64,000 nucleotides of DNA, from assembly GCA_948144175.1 (NCBI GenBank), contig CANXME010002129.1:1-64000 (forward strand), read 5' to 3'. This document shows, one piece after another, positions 56,701 through 64,000 of this stretch (positions are counted from its first letter, which is position 1; each line of letters begins with the position of its first letter). The notes under the pieces were generated by a model that ran no database searches, was not told the DNA's origin, and saw only the letters and a program-made list of their open reading frames with translations. The translations under genes were made by a program, and so were the position numbers. The DNA is from Closterium sp. NIES-65. Taxonomy: Eukaryota; Streptophyta; Zygnematophyceae; Desmidiales; Closteriaceae.

Positions 56701-59700
56701 ACATCATACCACCATCTCCCAACCTAGTTCACAAGCATGTGGCGAGCCAACAGACATGGTATGTGACAAGACCCCTCACTCCACCGCAACCCAATATCCC
56801 TCCCCTCCACACCCCTAGCAGTGCACGCACCACGTTGGCGTGCTCAGCGCCCACATCCAGGATGTTGTCTCGCCGCCCCAGCGCTATCTCCAGTGACATC
56901 ACCAGGCCCTCTCGCAGAGGGTCGATGGCCGGGTTCGTCACCTGCAGGGACGAGGGGAGTGTGGTGGCGGGGAGTGGCAGCAAGGGACGTGAGTACAAGG
57001 TGCAAATTGGGCCAGCTTGGGAGCCATGCATGCAATCTCCAGCGACATCACCAGACCCTCTCGCAGGGGGTCGATGGCCGGGTTTGTCACCTTCAGGGGC
57101 CATGTCCGAGGGGGATTGGGAGTTGTTAACTTCAGTGCAAGGTGACATGGTGCAATTTCACCCAGGTTGAGAGCCTTCACAGGGTGGTGGGAATGGGGGG
57201 GCATCACTACAACGGATATGGGTGAAACTACAACAGAACTGGCGAAGCCGTGAGAGTGTGGCGTCAGCACAACGGACCTGGGCAAAGCGCTGCTTGAAGT
57301 AGCTGAAGAGCAGGTGGGGGCGCGCGGAGAGCACGGGGAGCGGCGTGTCGTCGCCCATGCAGAAGGTGGGCTCGATGGCCTGCGCTGCCATGCTCTCTAT
57401 CACCATCACCACGTCCTCACTCGAATACCCGTACGCACTGGAGGGGGTTTGCGGTGGTGGGGGATGGTAAAGGATAGCCTGGTGGTTAGTGTAAAGGATT
57501 GATGGGCTTCGGTTGGGAGATGGGAGCGGGATAGGGGGAGGGTAACAGAGACGTGGGAAGACGGCACATGCTGGCGATGAGGCAAGCGGCGTGTTGTCGC
57601 CCGGGAGCTTGGGGGTTGGTGGAGAAGGGCCGATGGGTTTGCATTGGGAGGTGGGAGCGGGATAGGGGGTGGGGAGCAACGGACATGTGGAAAGATGGCC
57701 CAGGGTGGCGAGGCGAGTCATATGAGGGACAACCATCAAAAAGAGAGAGGAGGCATGTTAGAGAACAGGAGGGGGACGGGTGGACAGCAGGGGGGCGTGT
57801 GAATAGCTGGGTGGGGGCATTCGATGTGGGGTGTGCGGGGGAGGGTGGGGAAAGGGAGGAATGGGAAGGGGGGGAAGAGGGGGATGGGCTCACTTTTGCC
57901 TGCGGAGCACTTCGTCAGGGGAGAGGGCTGGCTCAGCAGCGAATGGCATGGGGACGATCTGACGTGACTGGTGGCACACAGAGACCAGCACAGGGGCGAG
58001 CGGGTGGGGGTAAAGGGGGAAACGGGGAAGGGGGGATAATTGCGAGCAGAGAGAAACGGGGAAAGGAAAGGATAGAATAGGGAACAGAGAGAGAAGCTTG
58101 ATGCTCGATGGACACGTGATCCGGGCTGGATATGGTTGTAAACATAACACCATCAACTACCGGGCCAGCTCGGACTCTCTAGCACGCCATCACATGCGCC
58201 CAAACCCCAAACGCACTGACCTCCTTATCGAGCCACTCCTTGAAGGGGTGTGCGTTCGCCACCTGCCGCTTGATGGCCGTGTTGGATAGCACCTGGGAAC
58301 GAAATGGGGAGGGGGGGAAGGAGGTGCAGGGGCAGGGGGAATATTAGAGAAAGAAGGGGGGCCGAGAATGTGAGTCAGGCTGCCACATACCTCTTGCAAG
58401 CAATGCTTGGTTCAGCACACCACACCACAGCACACCACAACACAGCACAGCACAGCAGGTCTCTCACCTCGCCGGTGTGCAGGTCGACGGAGATCATCAT
58501 GCCTGGCCCCAGGCGGCCCTTGCTCACGATGGTCGCCTCGTCCATGTTCAACACTCCCACCTGCCGAGAGGAGGTGAGGGGGCGAAGGGGAGACGGGGAA
58601 GGGGTGGGGAGTGAGCAGAGTGGTAACACATGGTAAGTGTGATGTGCAGGACGCACCCATTCGACTCGTCCATGCTTAGCATGCCCACTCACCACTCATT
58701 CCAGGCAGGGAGGAGGGGAAGGGGAGAAAGAAGGCCAAGGCGGCAACACAGTCAGAAATGCCAAGGGCTTTGGTGTAATGAGGGGCAAGTGAACACGAGG
58801 GTGCAATAGGGAGCTGCAAGGACTCAAGGAGCACACGAGGGTGGGGGCAGGGGACACACCTCAGAGGCGACGTAGAGCATGTCGTCGTTGGTCCTCCAGT
58901 ACCTCGCCGGGCGCAGCCCGTTGCGATCCAGACACGCTCCCACTGTCCTCCCGTTGCTGCAGATCACAAGGAGTGGGTGGACGAGATGGGAGAGAGACAT
59001 AATAGCGCAGTTTGGCATCAGGGTTGGGTACAAACTGGACGCTGATGTGTCGGTGTGAGAAACTATCCGGTTTGGAAACCATGCAGCAGGGGAATGGGGA
59101 GACGCAGGCACACATGAGGCGGGGTTACCTGAAGACGAGCAGGGCAGGTCCATCCCACGCCTCCATCTGCGACTTGTAGTACTCGTAGAAACTCACCACC
59201 TGTTGAAAGAAAGCGTGTGTGGCATACGGGGGAACGGAGTTTAGTGTATTTTTGTTCTCTTCTTGCCTCTATTATGACGAATTATGGCACAGCAACGAGA
59301 AAGCGACCTAGCTTGGCTTGAGGCACTACGCCCATCTGGGTCTGCACGCTCTTCAAACAAAGTACAAGGGGAAATGCGTGTGAGATGACATGACATGAGT
59401 GGAGACACGTACCTCGGGGTACTTGGCGGAGAGCGTGGGGTGGTTCTGGTAGGCCTCAGGCACGAGCATCATCAGCACCTCCTCCGGCCGCCTGCCACTG
59501 TTCAGCAGCAGCTGCGGTCCACGGGAGGCAGGGAGTGGGGGAGGGAGGGAGAGCGGGAGGGAGGGAGGAAAGGGGAAGGCAGAGATAAGGGCATAGCGGA
59601 AGTGGGAGAGGTGGGATGATGGCGTAGGGGAATAGGCTGAGTGACGAATATTGATGGATAAGTGGTAGTGCAATTCTGGTAACTTCTTGCAGTAACACCT

Positions 59701-62217
59701 TCTCAACCATGCGTTTCACCCAAACAAAGACCCCCTGTACCCAGATGTTCTTCTCTCCAGCACCACCACTCCATCCACCCACCATGGCCCCTCACCTCAG
59801 CAACACCGTCCAGATTAGCCGAGTCAGACGCAGCGAGATTAACCACGGGGAAGATATCCGCCTCACGGCCGCGCCACACGGGCGACGTGAGCGTGGGCTC
59901 GCGCGAAACCATCCAATTCAGGTTCCCCTGCAGCGTGTTGATCTCGCCGTTGTGCCCCAGGAACCGCATGGGCTGCGCCAGCAGCCACTTGGGCGTCGTG
60001 TTGGTACTAAACCGCCTGTGGTAGATGGCAAACGGGCTGCGGAACAGCTCGTTCTTCAGGTCCGCGTAAAACGCCCCCACCACCGCCGCGCGCAGCATGC
60101 CCTTGTAGATGATCGTCTTGCTGGACAGCGAGCAGAAGTACAGGTCGTTCAACGGATGCTCTGTTGTTGGCACCCCCGCGGCTGCTGCCTCTGCTGCGAT
60201 GGTGCGTGTGACAGCCTTCTCGATGAGCTTTCGGAGGATGTAGAGCTCGCGCTCCGTGTCGTCCGGGGCGAGGCCTGGCACGGAGAGCACGAGCTGCTGG
60301 ATGGCGGGGAGCGTGACGCGCGCGAAGGGGCCCACCACGGCCTCGTTCACTGGCACCTGGCGCCACCCCACCACCTGCAGCCCGTGCCCCTCCTCCTTGA
60401 TCACTGCCTCCACCACTGGGACGGGCACAAGGGGCGAGACGGGATGCGGGAAGGAGTGTGAAGGATGAGGCTATAAGTGGCAGGAAGTTCGACTAAGCAC
60501 TGTCCCCACGGCCTCGTTGACTGGCACCTGGCGCCACCCCACCACCTCCAGCCCGTGCCCCTCCTCCTTGATCACTGCCTCCACCACTGGGAGGAGGATG
60601 GACGGTGACGGGCGCAAGGGGCGAGACGCGGCGAGAAATGTGAGACGGTACGTCTAGAGTCGGAGAAGAGTGAGGCAATTGGTGGCAGTTCGACTAAACC
60701 CTGAACCCTGGAGTGACTGACCTGTTCACTGCTCACTTCCGCCATTTGTAATCGCGTTCTACTTCATAAAATTTGTACTTTTAACGCTTCTACTACTTTG
60801 CATGTTCATCCCCTTTCGTTCTTCCACTGTCGCCTGAAGTCCTACTCTCCTGCACGCGTCGCAACACTCCGAGCCTTACTTGCTCCCTGGCAGACAGCTT
60901 CGCGACAGCTAATTCCTCCAACGACGCTTCATACAGTAATTCATGCACGGGTCAGTTACTTCGCCTCGCGCATCGACTGGCCTCCAGCATGCACTGAGCC
61001 CGCCGTGGCGTGTTGTATTCCTCCCTATAACACATTCATTTTTTTCATTTTATTTTTCCAAGCCTCTATGCGATTAAAGGCTCACGTTTCTTGGCGGTCT
61101 CGGCGTCGCTCTCCTTCTTCGGCAGGAACACCATGCCCACGCCCGTCGCGGCGCGGTCGAGCGGGCCGCGGCCGTTCTCCTGCTGCCAGCTGTCGAGGAG
61201 ATCCCAAGGCACGGCCGTCATGAGCCCCGCGCCGTCGCCCGAGTCGTTGTCGGCGCTGCACCCGCCGCGATGCTCCATGCACCCCAGCGCCGTCAGGCCC
61301 TGCGCGGGAGCGCGTACGGGAAGGGAAAAAGGGATAACTGTTGAACTAGTGTCGGCGTTACAGCCTACTCATTGCTGACAGAATGCGAGCAGGGAAGCGC
61401 ACGACCATTGTAAAAGTGGATGACGGCGCCGCATGCAGACCCGGACGAGGAGAGGTGGGGACGAGGAGGTAAAAGGAATTCAGAGCTTTTAGTGAAGGGT
61501 GTCGACGGCGAAACAGGCGAGAAACACGGGAAGGTGAACACGGAAACATGAAGAATGAACTTCGCATTACAGAAGGTGATATTTAAAAGCTTGATTGCAA
61601 TAACAGTATTACCTGCTCGATAATCTTATGCGTGGACTCGTTCTTTAGCGATGCGATCAGGCCGACACCGCACGCTCCGTGCTCTTTAAGGAGCTCCTCC
61701 GCGTCCGCCACCTGCGGGTATCCATAACGACGCAAGACATGCATAAATCAACAAAATTGAGATGCCACGCGAGACGGTTCCTCATTCGAAGCTCACAACA
61801 GTAGCGTACAAAACAGCTGCATTTCAAAAAGGTCTTGTGGCCTACTAATATTTACCAAAGATCGACAGAATAAGGTAAAACAATTTGCAAATCGCACAGT
61901 CGCCAACTTAGACGAAGGGGAAAACCTACCTCATAGGCCTTCTCGACGTCATGCGTCGCAACATTTGCCGTCGTGTACGCAGCAGTCGCACGCGACAAGT
62001 TGAAGCGACGGCTTGCGACATTGGCCGTATCGCGGACGGTCACGCGTCTGCAGACAGCAGCACCGGAGAGAAACCTAGACCTTGCGTGCACTGCCACAGA
62101 TGCTCCGAAAAACGACGACGCCTTTCCTCCCTTCTTCCCGCTAGTCGTCTGAAGATCGGCTAGAGACTGAGTACCTCGCGCGAGCAACACTGACTGCTTT
62201 AATACCGCTGTCGCCAT
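50377..62217 (-). CDS. GLU: Ferredoxin-dependent glutamate synthase, plastid (26 exons)
   Basis: Exons in transcript order: 62217-61930, 61711-61613, 61299-61086, 60415-59796, 59511-59413, 59199-59129, 58956-58860, 58560-58468, 58292-58221, 57967-57894, 57437-57278, 56941-56831, 56566-56063, 55920-55756, 55591-54824, 54529-54335, 54159-53962, 53664-53590, 53328-53200, 52764-52666, 52312-52170, 51920-51827, 51660-51422, 51066-50988, 50793-50710, 50526-50377; 4920 nt, 1639 aa, typical of the Fd form. It makes two glutamates from glutamine and 2-oxoglutarate. Residues 1 to about 96 are Ser/Ala/Arg-rich, like a plastid transit peptide. Cys110 (HGACGVG) is the class II amidotransferase nucleophile. 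[14 protein letters not shown] marks the same domain. The 3Fe-4S cysteines are C1258, C1264 and C1269 ([12 protein letters not shown]). A Gly-rich C-terminal beta-helix part follows. No NADH-binding beta domain is fused, so the electron donor should be ferredoxin. Confidence 0.97.
51290..51390 (-). repeat. Copy of exon 23 3' half with donor (glutamate synthase)
   Basis: In the intron after exon 23 the minus strand repeats about 30 codons of its end ([23 protein letters not shown]) followed by the same donor (AAGTGAGT). It lies about 130 bp from the real donor (exon ends at 51422). A possible acceptor, TTTGCAG, stands ahead of it but is out of phase. Confidence 0.9.
52411..52482 (-). repeat. 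Copy of exon 21 5' end with acceptor (glutamate synthase)
   Basis: Upstream of exon 21, the minus strand has GTGCAG then a copy of its first about 20 codons ([20 protein letters not shown]), almost without change. Confidence 0.9.
52808..52850 (+). repeat. Long G-run in a glutamate synthase intron
   Basis: About 40 bases almost entirely G on the plus strand, in the intron between exons 19 and 20. Prone to sequencing error; a G-quadruplex is possible on this strand. Confidence 0.9.
52862..52928 (-). repeat. Copy of exon 20 5' end with acceptor (glutamate synthase)
   Basis: The minus strand repeats CACCAG followed by the start of exon 20 ([17 protein letters not shown]), about 100 bp upstream of the real exon. 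Confidence 0.9.
53669..53757 (-). repeat. (CA)n microsatellite before exon 18 of glutamate synthase
   Basis: About 42 CA dinucleotides with a few CG/TA interruptions, ending only about 5 bp from the acceptor of exon 18 (exon starts at 53664). The minus strand therefore has (TG)n right up to the TGTGCCAG acceptor, with no pyrimidine tract. Confidence 0.95.
54598..54655 (-). repeat. Copy of exon 16 5' end with acceptor (glutamate synthase)
   Basis: The minus strand repeats CTCCAG and the first about 18 codons of exon 16 ([17 protein letters not shown]), about 125 bp upstream of the real exon start at 54529. Confidence 0.9.
57029..57095 (-). repeat. Copy of exon 12 5' end with acceptor (glutamate synthase)
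   Basis: The minus strand repeats [20 protein letters not shown], about 150 bp upstream of exon 12 (start 56941). The acceptor in the copy reads TGAAG instead of TGCAG. Confidence 0.9.
58650..58690 (-). repeat. Diverged copy of exon 8 5' end (glutamate synthase)
   Basis: The minus strand reads VGMLSMDES in place of VGVLNMDEA, about 120 bp upstream of exon 8 (start 58560). Shorter and more diverged than the other copies. Confidence 0.6.
60505..60630 (-). repeat. Copy of exon 4 5' end, acceptor and intron flank (glutamate synthase)
   Basis: The minus strand repeats about 28 codons of exon 4 ([20 protein letters not shown]), the CCCAG acceptor and the adjoining intronic GGGCGCAAGGGGCGAGAC, about 180 bp upstream of the real exon start at 60415. 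The duplication clearly spans the boundary. Confidence 0.9.
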
Positions 62218-64000
62218 GGACGGTGACAGATAAGTGCTCGGTCAGGTTTAGGCGAGCGTCGGTGTTCGTGCAGTGAATTCAGCCGTCAGAGAGAAAGCAG
62301 CCCTGTGGGCCTTGCGGGAGCTTGTGTTACAGCAGAGCAATCTGTAGGCAAGCACGCAGGCTAGAAAAATCGAGTAGAGGAAAGTGTTTGCGCTTTATCT
62401 TGCTGCCAGGAATGAAGGATGCTGATGGTTGATGGGAGCGGAGTGGAATGAGAAGAGGCAGACCTTGGGGATTTGGATTGGCTCGGTTGAGGAAGGGGAA
62501 GCTTGGGATTGGTGGCTTTATTGTTTGGCTTTGAGCCTTGGGATCTGTGTGGTGGTAACGTGCTGCCATCGGGGTTGGTGTGAAAAGCTTCGGGATTGGA
62601 TGAATTTGACGGCGAGGCAGGCAATTGTGACAATGTTCGACTCTCTTGGCAAATTTCAGGAATTGAGGTCAGTTTCAATAGGAGTGTACAGCGCGTACAT
62701 GCACACAGATATGTCCTCTCATTGGTGGTATTAACGCCATCGTGGCGTACCTCGAGTGGTTTGACTGGCCACGAGGAGCTCAGCTACACGCGCCTCCAGT
62801 AATTTTCCAAGCAAGGGGTCATATTGACGTGGCGATGCAGATAAAGGCTCATGATGTATCGGATTCGTTACGCAGGTCGCATTTGGATCATCCAATCTGG
62901 TAGGTTCTGATCCACACGAATGTGAAGACTTGTACTCTCCCCTATAGAATTCCTCACTTTGTGTTACACGCTCAATACTGTCATAAGCTGTGTGTCGACC
63001 AGTGCCTCTCCACCAACCCCCCCAGGATGATTTTATCAGGGTAATTACCCTGATTTCAGGGTGATTTCAGGATTTCCACTTTGCGGAGCCTGAAATTTCA
63101 GAATTACTGAAATCTCAACCCTGTTCAAATCAGAGTAATAGTTTTCCTATCCCTGATTTTCAGTATAGTGTAACAGACTAGCATATTAGTGGACCCTGAA
63201 TTAATAGGGTATCGAATATGTGATCCATGATTTGACCTTATGGAGAGGAAGTTTCTCGGAACTTCTCTTCCGATATCCCCCTTCGAATTGATCGCAGCAC
63301 AGTTAGCGCGTGAGCGACGGACAGCAGCATGTCTGACAGGCGAGTACACTCGATGTTCGTTACTTTCACGTTTTGCGAATAAGTTGTTATATTGTCGTAA
63401 TTGCGTGTGCGTGAGGTTATTAGAACCTTTTTGCGTTTCGCACAGCGATATTGGCGACATTCAGGAACTCCGCAAATTAAAAGCTTGGCACATCTGTGGT
63501 AGCAAATCGAAATGTTTGGTTGACCGAAATCGCTCATCTCTTTCCTGCACTAAAATGTTTGGACAAATACTAGTTCCCTAAAACTAAACGGGTAAAAATT
63601 AGCGCGCTCAAAGTGTGCGCGAAACACAGAGCGCAGACTTTTCGCAGAGTGAGACTTTTTCCTCTCTAACAAAGGGTGCGTTACTACTCTGATCTTCGAT
63701 TTTCGACCCTGAACAATCAAAGTTATATACTTTTCAACCCCAAGAGATCAGGGTAGCATCATTCTGAAAAATGTGCAGTCATAATAGAGGGAAAAAAATC
63801 TCCCCGAAATCAGGGAGGCCTAATATGAAACGTCAGCCCTGCGCAAAAACCATAAGTACCCCGCACGCAATGCCTCTCTTCTCCTTACCCGTGCATGCCC
63901 GTCACTTATCTCCTGTTTGCAGCATGCCTCACCAGGGCCCTAGATATCAGACTTCGGAATCTGATTCAGAGTCCGTTCAGACTTTTTGTTTTGTGAAAGA
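62218..64000. other. 5' flank of glutamate synthase and intergenic region
   Basis: About 1.8 kb with no recognised gene. The first few hundred bases should contain the promoter of the glutamate synthase gene. From about 63000 onward the sequence is less GC-rich and has repeated CCTGATTTC/GAAATCAGG motifs, including a perfect 18-bp palindrome at 63036-63053, perhaps from an unidentified repeat element. Short frames (for example 63240-63581) have no recognisable similarity. Confidence 0.5.

Noticed and set aside
59709-60461. Plus-strand frame of 250 codons
   Set aside because: It is antisense of exon 4 of glutamate synthase.

Overview
The window is nuclear DNA of a photosynthetic eukaryote. 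It carries genes with many short exons and GT-AG introns, a plastid-type ferredoxin-dependent glutamate synthase with a transit-peptide-like N-terminus, and plant-style Ty1/copia and chromodomain Ty3/gypsy retrotransposons primed by initiator tRNA-Met. High GC, compact introns and the retroelement mix suggest a green-lineage organism, probably a streptophyte alga or early-diverging land plant. The sequence does not let me name a species. No bacterial operons, CRISPR arrays, rRNA or tRNA genes were seen.

Left part (1-26605): a nested stack of retrotransposons, which I could order from LTR ends and 5-bp target-site duplications (TSDs). A chromovirus (Ty3/gypsy) remnant F (+ strand, 13494-14319) was entered by copia element A (- strand, 13493 to beyond the left edge). 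Element A carries a complete copia element B (4643-11736, TSD TGCGA) inside its gag. A second copia family, element D (14331-26605, TSD TTTTG, 441-bp LTRs), carries the young copia element C (15338-22475, TSD AAGAG, LTRs differing at 1 of 132 bases) inside its RT/RNase H region. D also carries the truncated stub E (23325-24544), whose far end is fused to D's RT by a deletion. A, B, C and E form one family: 125-133 bp LTRs, a long GC-rich tandem-repeat leader, a Gly-rich gag and a repeat-built linker between integrase and RT.

Right part (27465-62217): four host genes whose exon structures close in frame. (1) 27465-33838 (+), 10 exons, about 1365 aa: TPR + kelch + pRiA4b-ORF3-like + MYND zinc finger. 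(2) 34561-38630 (+), 5 exons, 242 aa: spliceosome factor CWC15; its last intron holds a hAT-type MITE and a 1.6-kb 17-bp minisatellite. (3) 39283-49466 (-), 22 exons, 1051 aa: importin-7/8 (SAD2-like) nuclear import receptor. (4) 50377-62217 (-), 26 exons, 1639 aa: ferredoxin-dependent glutamate synthase. These are unrelated housekeeping genes, not a pathway cluster.

The most unusual signal is in the introns. In the importin and glutamate synthase genes, intron after intron holds a nearby partial copy of the adjacent exon's edge together with its splice site. In three places (32829-33070, 42813-42940, 47837-47980) short minisatellites of 28, 32 and 40 bp repeat the exon end plus 5' splice donor several times. 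This suggests local tandem duplication anchored at exon/intron boundaries as a recurring process in this genome.
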